Positions 12,543-23,833 of a DNA stretch of 64,000 nt are shown here, in pieces; positions within the stretch are counted from its first letter, which is position 1, and every line of letters begins with the position of its first letter. The notes under the pieces are model-generated. The model worked only from the letters and a program-made list of their open reading frames with translations. It had not been told where the DNA came from and ran no database searches. Source of the stretch: Micrasema longulum (lineage: Eukaryota; Arthropoda; Insecta; Trichoptera; Brachycentridae); contig JAGVSM010001327.1 in assembly GCA_022494885.1 (NCBI GenBank), forward strand, positions 84,587 through 148,586. The letters are read 5' to 3'. A program made the translations under genes and the position numbers.

Positions 12543-13680
12543 TTAGTACTTAGTGAATTCACCTTTATTTTTTATAACATGTAAAATTCTATTATTTAGA
12601 GAAGCGTAAAGCGAATCTAAAATTTCTGATGTTATTTCTTCTTCCCAAACTTGAATTAAGTTTTTTTTTAATTCCTCAATGTTTTTTGATTTTTTTTTCC
12701 CGACTTTTTTTTTCATAATCGCCCATAAATTTTCTATCGGGTTCAAATCAGGGCTATTCCCGGGCCACGTCAACGATTTTAAGCCAATTTTCTCCTTGAA
12801 TTCATTGAACTATAAAAAAACAATAAATTATTTATCATGTGGTCACAAAATGCATTTAAAAATATATATATTTGTACTCACAGTGCGGGCTCTATGGCAC
12901 GGCGCAGAATCGTCCTGAAAAATTGGGTCCGCGGTATACTGCGTAATGTCCTCGATTGTTGGAATAATATGTTTTTTTAACACTTTTTTGTACTGAATGG
13001 CATTCATCGTACCCTGTACAAAATTTAGAGGTCCTAAACCGTATGCTGTCATGCACCCCAAATCATCACGTAGGGTGAATGTTTAACGGTTCGAGTGACG
13101 CACGACGGATGATATCTTTCCCCACGTTTTCGTCGAACTATCTTTCTGCCGTCTGGACCAAAAGGTTGAATTTTGATTCATCAGAGAAAACAACATTTTG
13201 CCAATCCTCCAAGGTCCAATTCTGGTGCTCTTTCGCCCAATCCAGTCTAGCCTTCTTCATTTTGTCCGTGAGTAATGGTTTCTTTGAGGGACTCCGTGCT
13301 TGGAAACCATGCTCCAACAGCCGCCTGGACACTGTTTTTACTGAAAATGTTGATGTGCTGGTAGACTGCACCTCTGCGTGTATTTCAGGTGCCGTTAAAA
13401 ATCGATCGCGCATAACAATTTTTTTTATTAAGCGATCATCTCGGGCAGATGTCACGCGCCCCCGTCCGCTTCCTTTTTTCCGTTCTATGGATCCAGTTTC
13501 TTGGATTTTTTTAAATAAAAACCTCACTGCACCTTCTGAATACCCAACTCGACGAGATATTTCACAATTAGATATGTTTTCTTGCGACAATGTGATTATT
13601 TTGGATTTTATCGCAATCGACATTTGCTTTGCACTTTCCATGATTGTTGTGTTATGTTCACTCAAACGCGGGTAAAACAA
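12543..13680 (-). pseudogene. Tc1-like transposase, DD34E, two frameshifts and a 72-base intron
   Basis: The protein begins with paired helix-turn-helix DNA-binding sequence (ISNCEISRRVGYSEGAVRFL, then a GRGR linker). The catalytic RNase-H-fold triad follows: first Asp in FSDESKFNL near 13150, second Asp in QDDSAPCH near 12905, and Glu in SPDLNPIENLW near 12740. The frame breaks twice, near 13165 and near 13062, each explained by one missing base, so it cannot be active as written. Between HRART and FNEFKEK lies a segment with GTGAGT and TTTATAG borders (12810-12881). Removing it leaves exactly 34 residues between the second Asp and the Glu. The native enzyme would cut and paste the element at TA sites. 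The long plus-strand frame over this gene (13079-13675) is only its antisense shadow. Confidence 0.88.
12810..12881 (-). other. Putative spliceosomal intron inside the transposase
   Basis: On the minus strand the donor is ACT|GTGAGT and the acceptor TTTTTTTATAG|TTC. It is 72 bases long, phase 0 and AT-rich compared with the flanking exons. Excision restores canonical spacing of the catalytic residues. A chance insertion of 72 bases would rarely carry both splice signals. Confidence 0.7.
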
Positions 13681-13852
13681 GACTGTTGAGACATTTTAAA
13701 ATGTAAATATTGTAGAAAGGTGACACATAGTGTCCTTAATTTATTAAACAAAAGAAAGAGGTATCGATAAAGGATTTCTTAGAAAAAGGGTTCAGTAAAG
13801 TCAAGGGGCGCGGTAGCAGGTAAACTCGTAATTTTTTTTGTCTTGCGGTGTA

Positions 13853-14289
13853 TGTTTTGAATATCTTTAGATACGCATCAAAAATTTCGTACACTATTAA
13901 AATGCCCATACGGAGTGCACAGCCCTGACAGATACATCATAAAAATATAACAACAAAGCGCTTTCACACCTAATTATTTTTTTATTGCTTTTTTCGAGTT
14001 GTACATACATAAAAACTTAGAATCTAGATTGCCTATTTTAAAATAAATACCAACTATATGGCGATGCAAATCTGGCCAAAAATATTAGGATAATAAATTT
14101 GCTAATTGTTTCACATGAGATCCAAATAATAAGATAGAATTTATTGGGAGATCTGTAAGTATTTGCAAAACATTAACAGAGGAAAAAATGCTGATAAAAA
14201 TAAATGTTGCTAGCGCAAACTTCATTTGATCAATTAAAAAAGCAGACTTGATTTCCAGGAATTTTCTCGGAATTATTTAACTATCACGT
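13853..14289. other. Intergenic sequence
   Basis: No gene or clear repeat recognised between the Tc1 element and the dispersed repeat. Confidence 0.4.
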
Positions 14290-14610
14290 TTACGGTTATG
14301 CCGGCTATAGCTGTCAAAATCGTGTCTCTCGTTGAAATGACGGCTGCAGTCGTCGTTCAAAAGACATTAGTAGCGAATAAACGGTTATAGCCTATGTGAA
14401 ACTGAAGTAATTATTTGGTAGGAGATATTGTGTCCCTGTAAAAATCAGTCAGCAATAAAAGTGTCCCACTTTGTTAGTCAAATAAGATTCACTTCAAACC
14501 AACTGCGGTCCAATCGGAAGTGAGATATTCCAAAAAATAAGATAGTTATGATATGATGTGTCCATATGAGTGGATCCTAAGTGTCCGCGAACGTGTCAAT
14601 GAACCTAATC
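14290..14610. repeat. Second copy of the 10236 repeat
   Basis: CGGTTATGCCGGCTATAGC opens the copy, and CGGTCCAATCGGAAGT lies near 14505, as in the first copy. About 90 bases around 14310-14395 are extra relative to the first copy and carry a second CGGTTATAGCCTA, so this may be an internal duplication. Confidence 0.5.
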
Positions 14611-16862
14611 AAATTAGAGTTTGCCACATCATTAGAATATCAAATGAATTTTATGACAGCAGATATAAAACATTTATTTTTCCACAAAACGTGTAGTTTA
14701 TCAACACCGTTTCTTAATATTGTTCTAAAAAGAATCAACAAAGGTCTTTGTTGTATTTTAAAACATAGTTGGGCAAATGTACATATTACGCAGTTTAAAT
14801 TACAATATATAAAAAAATAATATTCTATCACAATATAACAAAATATTTCAAAAGAATTACAATGTTTAAACCACAGTCAATAAAAGTATTGACAAATAAC
14901 TTGTATTTAAGAAATAACATTTCTTTCAGAAGTCACAATATGAATAATTTTTTGCCCATTCTCGATTGTCCGAAAGATTGTTACACAACAATTTTACGTT
15001 AATTTTAAATAATTATTAATTATTATTAGTCGTACAAATAAAAGATTCAATCATAATTTTATAAGAACTCAAAAAGTTCGCATAAGTCTTTGGTGACTAT
15101 AAAAGAAATAATGCAAATAAAAATAAGTACATAATAAAATATGTAGAGGATAAAGATTTAAAAATTACACAACGCACCAAACTTGTTACGAAATCCACCG
15201 TTTAAAAAATAAAAGGATTCATAAACTTACATGGCCAGATAACTATTTTTAAATTTGCTATATAAGTTTTAAAAAGAAAACACTAAAATTAATCGAGATA
15301 TTTTTTCAGATTCGAAAGGCATTATCTGCATTGAATTGTCAATTATTTCTGACTCACGCTTTTTTGTAGTTTTACTTTTTGTATGTGAAGTTGTTATTCA
15401 CTGCCTCTCAGAATAATTTTCATTGGTTCTCGTATCAAACTAATAATGGAAGCTAATTATACAAGTACGTATTTGCTGATGTCATGGTGGAAGGCAAGGG
15501 AAGTAAGTGTATTACAGTCTTATTAAAGAAAAAAAAACATCAAATACTTCACAACCAAATCACAATCAAATGAAATTTAAAAAAAAATAGGAAAATAGTA
15601 ATAAATAAAACAGATGTAATTTTAAATAACACAATACTTAAAAAGAATACATGTAATATTTATGTATGAATCACACAGAAAGACACTTTAATATGAAAGT
15701 ATGCATAGCCTATATACGCACGCAGCCCTCGCTTTCATATGTTCTGATTTTGTACAAATTGCTATTTTGTACATTGACTAAAATTTCATTTTTGCTAGCT
15801 TTTTTTGTAGCTTTGAGAATTTAAAAATAATGTTTAGAGATATTTTGTAAATATAGGCTGGCATTAACAGGGTTTGAGTGCGTGCATTTTTTGATTTTTC
15901 ATTATAAACATTACTCTTCTTTCATACATTCAAAATTTGTACACTGTTTCGATTCATATGAAACTTGAGGGCCACCTGTATTATCGCGCCGGCAATATCG
16001 GTTGAGTAACACGGTAAGGAGATTTATAAAACAGTGTACCTTTTTATGATGGAATTTCTTTTTACATATTTTTTTTTTGTTACCAAAAAGGAAAAACATG
16101 TAATTTTATTTTGAAAATATATTTAAGTATATTTTTTAAAACAAAATTGTGTAATCTAAGTAAGAAATCAAAAATACTAAAGAGATATAGCCGGCGCAGC
16201 GATAATATAAATAGTACTGCATAGATTTCCATGTTAGCTTCTTGACTTTTGATCCTTAGTCAGTTCAACGATTTGAAGGAATCGAAATTGACAAAAAAAT
16301 TAAAATGTATAATAAAACGTAAAAGAATGGTTGTGAAAGTTTACAAAGGAAGATAGAACGTAGGAACTTCAAAGTTAAAACATGTTCATATTAAACTTGG
16401 AAAACTTTACATTAAAAAAGAATCGATTAAATTACATCTAATTTACAAGTGTAAATTAAATACCTGAGTGTTATCCGCAAAACTTGTAGTCAAGATGACC
16501 AAGATGAAGCGAAAAACACATTAATTTATTTACAAAGTGTTCATTACGCTAATGCCATTACTCGAAATGGTTTACCGTGTAAAACAAGATGGCTTCACAA
16601 TGAACAATGCACAAGTCGTGCAGATCAGTCGACGTGTAGTAAGGGTAGCCTAATATTTAGTGTACACGGGGCGTTTTTACTTTAATGCATTTTATTTAAA
16701 GGGGATGATAAAGAGACCAACATATTGCAAAATTTATCCAATCAGTCACTGTTTATTTTAATTAAAAAACATGGTTGCTTGTTTTCTGTTGTAAAGAGTG
16801 TCAAAGTAGGAGGTGTATGATTTGAACTGTGAGCCATTTTTTGATCTAGAGATGTGGGAAAT
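14611..16862. other. 2.2-kb AT-rich stretch without a recognised gene
   Basis: Only short frames without domains. The 62-63-codon frames near 14640 and 15911 are not credible genes. Confidence 0.4.
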
Positions 16863-17660
16863 GAGGGTATTTGAAGCAAACGTGGAAATCTCAATTGAAG
16901 GAATTACCGAGATATTTGCGGAAAACTTTGAAAAAAGAATTGTGAAATTTCTAATTATGCTTTACTAACTCAATGGAGAATGCTAAGTTTGCGATGTCAA
17001 GTAATATAATTGAAATCTGTTTTTGCAAGATTTAGAGACGGTTTTGAATTACGCTATTATTTAACTAAATAACCTAACTATGGTCCTTAAAATTTAGCTT
17101 GATTAGAATGACAGTTGTCAGCAAAACTGACAACATAACTTTGCAGTAATGTCTAAGGAGGGATTTATATTGACACACGAAAAATCATTCGTATCTGGCA
17201 TGTTAATTTATCAATCAGCTTTAAAACTAAAAAAAATGAAAATAAACCTAATTATTAACAACGTTCTTACAAGGTTACATCATTTTGCAAAAACGTTTGA
17301 GATGGGACAAATTGATCAAATAAAAAAAGAATTCATTTGATGTTGTTTATGAAAAAAGTATAAATGTCTTATTTTTCGGTGAATAGTTGTCTTAAACACA
17401 CTATAATAGGCTTGTTTTTGCGTTTTTATATAAATTTTCGGAAACAGAGTCTCATGTTTGCATGAAAAAACTGATAAAATCGATTTGATCGGTACATGAT
17501 TACTGATCAGTGATTTCCCATCACTAGTGACATTAGTTTGGCAGCTGTCATTTTAATCAAGCTACATTTTAAGGACTATAGGTAGGTTTTAATGTATAGT
17601 TTATTTTGGCAATAAAAACCGTTTTTGGTGGAGATTTCCAAGTTTGCTTTTAATAACCTC
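16863..17660. mobile_element. Inverted-repeat element carrying a nested MITE
   Basis: The ends GAGGGTATTTGAAGCAAAC and GTTTGCTTTTAATAACCTC (seen as AGTTTGCTTTTAATAACCTC on the plus strand) are inverted relatives. The left and right parts also match the copy at 63775-64000, which lacks the 0.5-kb insertion at 17079-17580. It has no transposase, so it would depend on an enzyme made elsewhere. Confidence 0.7.
17079..17580. mobile_element. MITE nested in the 16863-17660 element, TA duplication
   Basis: The inverted ends are TGGTCCTTAAAATTTAGCTT and AGCTACATTTTAAGGACTA. TA lies on both sides, and the uninterrupted copy near 63923 has a single TA at the matching point. The interior matches 11227-11775. 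These features identify a Tc1/mariner-type non-autonomous element. Confidence 0.8.
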
Positions 17661-17858
17661 ACATACCTTTCTCCATGAATGCTACAAATAGATGCGAAGC
17701 ATTTTTAATGATATTACCACGATTTGAATGCACGACTCGTCTATTTTAGTGGTCCGAAAATGCCGATTTAGAAGTTACTCCGTTGTAGTAATTACCCCGC
17801 GATATAATGCATTAATCAAAAACATTCTAGCAATTTCTAGCGGTATCTGACCTCGCGA

Positions 17859-19567
17859 TCAGGTGAACAGGGGCAGGTGGTAGAAGTCGTATCCTCTCTG
17901 CCCCTTGGCGGCCAGCCAGATGTACACGACGTGGTAGGCGCCGGGGACGAAGCAGATCAGGCCCGCCAGGAGGAACACGGCCCCCTGGACTCCGCTGTGA
18001 GGGTCGGCCACCGCGAAGGCCCCCATGCCCAGGAGGCCCGTGCCGACCAGCAGCAGCAGGACCGCCGCCAGGACCGTGCGCCAGTTCTCGCGCACCTTGG
18101 GGTGCTTCCAGCAGTAGACGTCCGTGCTCTGGTTGACGGGGACATACTCGTGTATTAACGAGTCGGAATCTCGGGATGTTGTGTCGTCTGTGCATTTATA
18201 TGTTCTAAAAAAATGCATAAATTAAATTATTTTTTTTATTATTATTTTATTTTTATTAGTACTTAAAGTGGCCACTTAACCCAGTCAATGACAGGCCATA
18301 AGCCCTGTAAACGCTCGAATATCCATAATCCTGAATTTGAAAAAAAAATCTACCTCATCTCTGTAGGGATATAAATAAAAATATATACCTACTCCCCCTT
18401 GGGAGAAAATCCAGATTTGTACAAGTACACGTATCAAAAATAATGTTGTGAATTTTAACTCATTAAAATAAATTCTATTCTTGCATAACTTTATTTATGA
18501 CACATTACATATATTATTAACTGGACGTAGTTATGCAGAAAGCGTCTAACCCTCAAAATTCTAAAAATGAGTAATGGCGGTTTCAATAGTATACTACGAT
18601 ATCTTTGTCTGCTGAAAACGTCCAAGCTCCAAGTGTTATACTTTATGTGCTGAACAACGAAATTTTTAATCCACATTACGGCTATCACTGTTATGTTAAC
18701 TTTAAAAATGTTTAAGTTACTGTTTTCTGCAGCTCTTTTTTATTTGTATTTTAATTTCTTCATTTGGCAAAAAATTATTACAATAAATATATATCGTAGT
18801 ATGCTATCAAAATCGGCATTAAACGCATTTTTAGCATTTAGAGTGTTGGACGCATTCTGCATAACTATGTCCAATTATAAGTTTGAAATAATTTTAAGTC
18901 AAGTATGAAGTATTTATAACCGTATTATTGTGTATATGACTGTAGATTTCAATACACAGTGTATAAAGTGGCCACTTAAACCAGCCAATGACAGGTCATA
19001 AGCCCTGTAACTGCCTATAATTCCATATTTCCTTCTCTAAAATGTCCTCCATCGCTGTTGTAATTTGTTAATCATTTAAATAAGTTTCGATTTTGGCTGA
19101 AAATCTTGTTTCATCGTTCTCTACAAGACACGCAACAAAAAATAGGAAGGTTGTTTAGTAACTGACAAAAAGATTTTAAACAAGGAAGCGCCATTGATTT
19201 CCTTGTATGGACCGACTGAGAAAAACAATACAATCATATATTTATGTGTCACTGAATACGGACCATTTTGGGATAAATATATATGCATATATATTATTTT
19301 TAATAACTGAGCCGAGCATTCGAAATTTGCATTTGGATTCGAGAAATTTATCTTGGTTAAAAAGGCGGGGTGCCAATCAAGGTAGATGCATTAAAATCAG
19401 AGCAATAAAGGTCAATACCTGCATGTGTTGTCTGGGTCTCTGAATTTAGCCTTGACGGGCGAGCGGTCAACAGTCGCCCCGTACACTTTAATGGCTTCGT
19501 CAGTTTCTTCCTCGAAGGCGTCGTCGATGGAAAACCTTTTCTCCCTGCCGCCGAAAGGCCTCGTCAT
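17859..19567 (-). CDS. TMEM134: TMEM134-like two-pass membrane protein, two coding exons
   Basis: Coding exons are 19567-19419 and 18204-17859, joined at GT-AG sites with a split codon, giving 164 residues and TGA. The N-terminus holds the conserved FSIDDAFE block, starting about 12 residues in, then an acidic disordered stretch. Two membrane segments follow, about residues 93-115 and 122-146, separated by a short polar loop (ADPHSG). The tail GQRGYDFYHLPLFT is typical of TMEM134, a poorly characterised integral membrane protein of internal membranes. The ATG at 19567 sits just before the conserved block, so I chose it. The second exon is very GC-rich, which creates long false frames in other phases. 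The 1.2-kb intron carries two copies of a dispersed repeat. The upstream region resembles the region upstream of DDX55 (see 19640-20090). TMEM230 was considered, but the tail fits TMEM134 better. Confidence 0.9.
18258..18420 (-). repeat. MITE-borne copy of the GTGGCCACTT repeat
   Basis: AAAGTGGCCACTTAACCCAG leads into CTCTGTAGGGATATAAATAA and the CCCCCTTGGGA flank. It is the inverted counterpart of 39325-39656, which has both termini. It lies in the TMEM134 intron. Confidence 0.65.
18955..19070 (-). repeat. GTGGCCACTT dispersed repeat, second copy in the TMEM134 intron
   Basis: AAAGTGGCCACTTAAACCAG, then ACAGGTCATAAGCCCTGTAA. The same sequence occurs about a dozen times in the window, mostly in introns. 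Confidence 0.7.
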
Positions 19568-19639
19568 CTTGGGGATCGTGGGTGACGCCGATATTACAAA
19601 TAAATGGACATTTATGTAAGAATGGATTAACTGGAATAA

Positions 19640-20090
19640 ACAAAGGCAGCTGTCAAAATAAGTTATTTACGCACACGGAATCCGTTCAGTTGGCACACCT
19701 ATTTAACTTGGTACCAACCGTTATTATAAATAAAATATTCAATACAGCTACATAAGTACTTTTCATTATAATGAAAGTAATTTCTGTTTTTGTCCAATTA
19801 AAGGGTTCATAACTATATAAAAAAATACGTTTATTTTATATTTCATTATTTAACGTAAACTAATAGTTTTTACATTGTTTATTTCAAATATATTTTATAT
19901 TTCCAAAACAAATTATGTATACAGCTAGCAATACATTCCTAAACTGTCAAAGAAGTGCGATGCGGGACGCAGGTTGTTAGGTTATGTTGTTTTGTTGGTT
20001 AATTGGCATACTGTTTTTTTGGTTTTGGTTTACTGTCAACTGTCAAATTGGCAAGAATTTGCGGGAATAACAAAATATTATGTCGTATCC
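19640..20090. promoter_or_regulatory. Copy of the DDX55 upstream region, beside the TMEM134 5' end
   Basis: This segment matches 26690-27030 in order and orientation: AAGGGTTCATAACTATA, TTTCATTATT, CTAGCAATACAT, AACTGTCAAAGAA, GGTTATGTTGTTTTGTTG and GCAAGAATTTGCGG. The match ends just before where the DDX55 start codon would be. Since TMEM134 starts at 19567 and runs away from here, its promoter probably lies in this duplicated block. That is inference: no transcription start can be read from sequence. Confidence 0.55.
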
Positions 20091-20984
20091 CAAAATTGGT
20101 AGAGTTTGCAATGCTGCTTGAGACAGAGATAATGTAGAACTATTACTAGTTGCTTGAGACATAAGACTTATTAATAATACGAAATATCAGAAATTAATTC
20201 TGCTGGGATATTTATGTACCTACCACTTAGTTCTTGGTGTTCTATAAAGCCTTTATAATATATTTCCTATTATTTTCGCCACTTATAGTACTTTTAGTGT
20301 GTTTTTATACATACTTATTTTGAAACCAAACCTTGAAAGGTTTAAAAAGTTTATTAGCTGTTTAAGCTTAAAAAAATTACATATAACTGCATTTTTAACG
20401 TGTTTTCTCAAATTTTGTGCCTAGTGTTAATAAGTCTACCGATGATATTTAAAATGCAGAAAAACATTTTTTATCATTCCAAAATGCATTTGTTAACATT
20501 ATTTCTTTTCCTAGACTATTCTTTCAAATGCCTTCTACATAATATGTGCCAAATAAATAATAATAATAATAATAATCATGATTTCAAATATTTATAGTAA
20601 CAATAATCATGGTTTATTCGATAATAAATTAAAAAAATCAGCCTTCACACTGGTGAATGCGGCTCCTGCTATTTCTAGCCGCACTCAAAAAGCTGCTACT
20701 TATTTTCCATAACCTATATTCCCAGCTAATCGAAACTCTCGACCCTTTCAATGACTTGGTTTGACAGTCTGGGGATTTTGGGCATCAAGGCACGATGCAG
20801 ATATTAAGACATTCGTTTATTATATTTGTACTATTTTAAGACTAAATAAAAATAAAAAAAAGTTATTAATACCAAATGAACTATTGTGCATAATTTATAA
20901 ATAATACTTGAAGGCAAGGTGTCAATCTTAAGCTTTAAGTAGTGAAGTACCTACCTATTGCTGTAAACCACGTTTATTTTTTTC
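20091..20984. other. Intergenic sequence
   Basis: It contains a fragment (CAGAGATAATGTAGAAC near 20126) that also forms the arms of the hairpin at 24048-24121, and a short AAT microsatellite near 20552-20576. No gene recognised. Confidence 0.4.
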
Positions 20985-21270
20985 AACTCATAACCCTGCT
21001 AGAAACCGAACCTGGGACCTCAAGCATTGTTGGGGAATGCGTCAACCATTACATTACCTACGTGGCGGGCGTATTTCAACTCAGAAGCCATTGAGTAAAA
21101 AATGCTCGTCTAAGGTTCTGGCTCGATCACAGAATAATAATAGAGTAAGCAGATACTCCATTAGAAAAAAAAAATCTTTTTTGATGCTGCATAGGGCTCT
21201 ACATTGGAACACTAAACGCCATCTGTAGGTGAATGGGCCAACCACTAAACTACGGGGCCAATTTCTTATC
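20985..21270 (-). repeat. Two tRNA-like SINE heads, reverse orientation
   Basis: AAACCGAACCTGGGACC resembles a reversed B box, and CAACCATTACATTACCTACG a reversed A box. A second reversed A-box-like stretch (CAACCACTAAACTACGGGGC) lies at 21238-21260. These are degenerate SINEs, not functional tRNA genes. Confidence 0.5.
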
Positions 21271-21675
21271 ATAAATTAATTCCCTTTTTAGGATTTTTAT
21301 CGGAGAGTAGCCACAGCGTTGAAAACTCTCAATCGGAGTTTGATTCTATATCACACACACCGCTGAAATCTTAATCTGCCTAGAACACACACACAGGAAA
21401 AAATTAACCTTATAAAAATTGTGATAAACTTCTAACAATCTACCAAAAAGTAGAACAATTTTGGCTAAGAGGCATTTATTATCATTAACATGCCGCATCA
21501 AGTGGCAAAGGAGTCTTAATCTTTTTAGAGGTTATCTAGTTATTTCGTAGAATTCCATTTTAATTATTAAGGTTAGGTATTCAAAAATAAAATACATTAT
21601 TGGCTTCAATTATATTTTTAATATATACCTAAGAGTGTAATGACTGTGTGATGCGTTTCGTCTTATTAGGATATT

Positions 21676-21900
21676 ATCAAACATGAGAGTGATTTCTCGC
21701 CAGTATGAGTGAACATGTGTGATTTCAACGCATTACTCTGTGAACATTTATATTGGCATTCTGAGCACGAGATTGGTTTCTCAATAGTGTGAGTTAACAT
21801 GTGTCTGTTTAAAGGGTTTCTTCTCTAAAATCGAGATAGGCACTCTAACCATGAGAATGGTTTATCACCAATGTGATTTAACATGTCGTACCTTCGGTGA
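21676..21900 (-). pseudogene. C2H2 zinc-finger relic
   Basis: The minus strand reads about three zinc-finger repeats closely related to fingers 4-5 of the intact gene at 22703-23833 (CSECQYKCSQSNALKSHM, then THTGEK), with a stop in the next finger. It is a fragment left by duplication of the neighbouring gene. Its flanks no longer align over the rest of that gene. Confidence 0.8.
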
Positions 21901-22234
21901 GACAAGGGCACAATTAATTCTTAAAATAAGTGAAGTATGCCTAAGTGCCTTACAACATCCAGTTATCTGGAGGAACAAAGTCCCTCCTTTAAGTTCAGTC
22001 TCATTTCGCCAGAGGGTTATACTGCGTCACATCAGTGCGTTTTAAAAAATATATTGGCGCGAAAAAATCTTATTGGTCAGTTGCGGCATTGCCCGCGCGC
22101 GGACAAGTGGTGTGCTGGAGCGTCAAAGCCGTTAAGGTGATGAAATATATATTTCAAGGCATGCACAACACGAGAAAAGTCAATGCGATATTCGCTCTTA
22201 AAATATCGCATACAGGAAAAAGAATAGATTTATT

Positions 22235-22560
22235 ATTATAGATAATTTATAAAGCGCCATTTTTGTGAAAATAAACTTAAGGACGCTATATAATGAGTAT
22301 CCAAACACGTCTTGCAGCTACATAGCGCATGCACCATTGGGATTTTAGTTCCTCGTTTCCAATTGTGATAGAATTTAATAACATATGGTAGCTACAGAGT
22401 GCGCGGATAGTGTGAAATCTAGCCCCAATATACACAATAAAAAAAAAACGTTTATAAATATTTTAAAAATAGTTCATAAATAAGAGCAAAGTTACAACTC
22501 GCCCTGGCAGCTACAGAAAGCACGGACGGTGGAAATTCTAGACCCTATTTACAAAACATG
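22235..22560. repeat. CTTGCAGCTACAGAGCGCAT repeat cluster
   Basis: Two or three diverged copies of a unit containing GCAGCTACAGAGCGCATGGA and then AATTCTAGACCC, preceded by AGCGCCATTTTTGTGAAAAT. The same arrangement recurs at 47735-48215, and one unit lies at 25700-25780 behind the decayed zinc-finger gene. The unit nearest 22500 lies in the duplicated 3' flank of the zinc-finger genes. Confidence 0.65.
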
Positions 22561-22702
22561 ATATAAGTTGATAGTCGAAGCTGGATCAACAAATCATGGT
22601 TTCTAATTTCACAATGAGAGCTTTCTTACCGACGTATTTTAATGAATGAAAAATTAAATCACGTCCTTTGGAAAACTTATTAATGACATTGGGGCAGTTA
22701 AC

Positions 22703-23833
22703 TCATTTATTGACAGTATGGATGAACATGTGTGATGTTAAATAACATTTCTGAGAACATTTATAATTACATTCTGAGCATGAAAATGGTTTCTCACCAG
22801 TGTGAGTAACCATGTGTCTTTTTAAAGTATTTCTTTTTGAAAATTGAGATAGGCACTCTGAGCATGAGAATGGTTTCTCGCCAGTGTGAATGAACATGTG
22901 TGATTTTAATGCATTACTCTTTGAACATTTATATTGGCACTCTGAGCATGAGAATGGTTTCTCACCAGTATGAGTTGACAAGTGTATTTTCAACGAATTA
23001 CTCCGTAAACATTTAAATTGACACAAAGAGCATTTGAATGGTTTCTTTAAAACATGACTTAAACGGTGCGATGTCAAATTACTTTTTTGTGAACTTCTAT
23101 ATTGACACACTGAGCATGCGAATGGTTTCTCTCCAGTATGCGTCAAGATGTGTTTTCTCAAATTACTCCTCCGTGAACATTTATATTGACATTCTGAACA
23201 GGCAAAATGTTTCTGACTTTCTTGTAAACTTGAGGCTATTTCATTGTTACGAGAGGAATCAAAAAAATCCTGTTTAATGTCGGTATAATCAATATCCATC
23301 TCTGTGTACATAATTTTATCACTGGTTATTTTAGGCTGGTCAGTATTGGTCCCCGGTTTAACCTTCATGCTAGTAACATATGGCTCCTCGCCTCGGCGGG
23401 GACATGGCGCCTCTTCCTCAGTATTTAAAATATCTCCTTGTACATCGCCGGTACCCGGTTCAGCTTTCACTTCAGCCTTCACTGTTGCAACACCTGGCTC
23501 CTCGCTCCGGTAAGGACATGACGACTTTTCTCCAGTGTGGAGAATATCTCCTTCTGCATCACAGGTCCCCGGTTTAGCTTTCACTTCAGCCTTCACTGAA
23601 GCAACATCTGGCTCCTCGCTTCGGTAGGGACATGGCGCCCCTTCCTCAATATGGTAATTATTTACTTCTACATCGCTAGTCCCCGGTTCAGCTTTCACTT
23701 CAGCCTTCACGGTAGCAGCACCCGACTCATTGTTTTGGGAAGAACATGGCGCCCTTTCCCCAGTAAAGGGAATATCTCCTTCTACATCGCTAGTCTCCGG
23801 TTCAACCTTAATATTCACGGTAGCGATTTCCAT
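22703..23833 (-). CDS. C2H2 zinc-finger protein with acidic 38-residue repeats
   Basis: An intact 376-codon frame. Residues 1-160 hold about four imperfect repeats with a 38-residue period (VKAEVKAEPGT, then an acidic run, then a Cys-Pro motif and EEP). The VKAE cores fit the psi-K-x-E pattern of SUMO acceptor sites. Residues 212-373 hold six C2H2 fingers of the CxxC-x12-H-x3-H type, joined by TGEKPF linkers except between fingers 2 and 3 (VLKKPF). Such proteins bind DNA in the nucleus and often repress or activate transcription, but the target cannot be inferred. The ATG at 23833 is the first in frame. The gene has decayed paralogues on both sides, so this is a small local expansion. A 5' non-coding exon is possible. 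I do not recognise a named orthologue. Confidence 0.85.
   Translation of the reverse strand: MEIATVNIKVEPETSDVEGDIPFTGERAPCSSQNNESGAATVKAEVKAEPGTSDVEVNNYHIEEGAPCPYRSEEPDVASVKAEVKAKPGTCDAEGDILHTGEKSSCPYRSEEPGVATVKAEVKAEPGTGDVQGDILNTEEEAPCPRRGEEPYVTSMKVKPGTNTDQPKITSDKIMYTEMDIDYTDIKQDFFDSSRNNEIASSLQESQKHFACSECQYKCSRRSNLRKHILTHTGEKPFACSVCQYRSSQKSNLTSHRLSHVLKKPFKCSLCQFKCLRSNSLKIHLSTHTGEKPFSCSECQYKCSKSNALKSHMFIHTGEKPFSCSECLSQFSKRNTLKRHMVTHTGEKPFSCSECNYKCSQKCYLTSHMFIHTVNK

Larger units (their letters stand above)
12181..13850 (-). mobile_element. Tc1-like transposon, nearly full length
   Basis: A 1.67-kb element starts CACCGCAAGACAAATAAATT and ends with the inverted counterpart AATTTTTTTTGTCTTGCGGTG, terminal repeats of about 28 bases. 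TA dinucleotides flank both ends (12179-12180 and 13851-13852), the target duplication of the Tc1/mariner superfamily. It holds one minus-strand transposase gene with two frameshifts and a putative intron. The well-kept termini suggest fairly recent movement, or mobilisation by a relative. Confidence 0.9.

Noticed and set aside
13079..13675. 198-codon plus-strand open frame
   Set aside because: It is the exact antisense of the Tc1 transposase and shows no domain of its own.
17827..18195. Three long frames on both strands over TMEM134 exon 2
   Set aside because: The exon is very GC-rich, so stops are rare in all frames. Only the TMEM134 frame has conserved motifs and matching splice phases.
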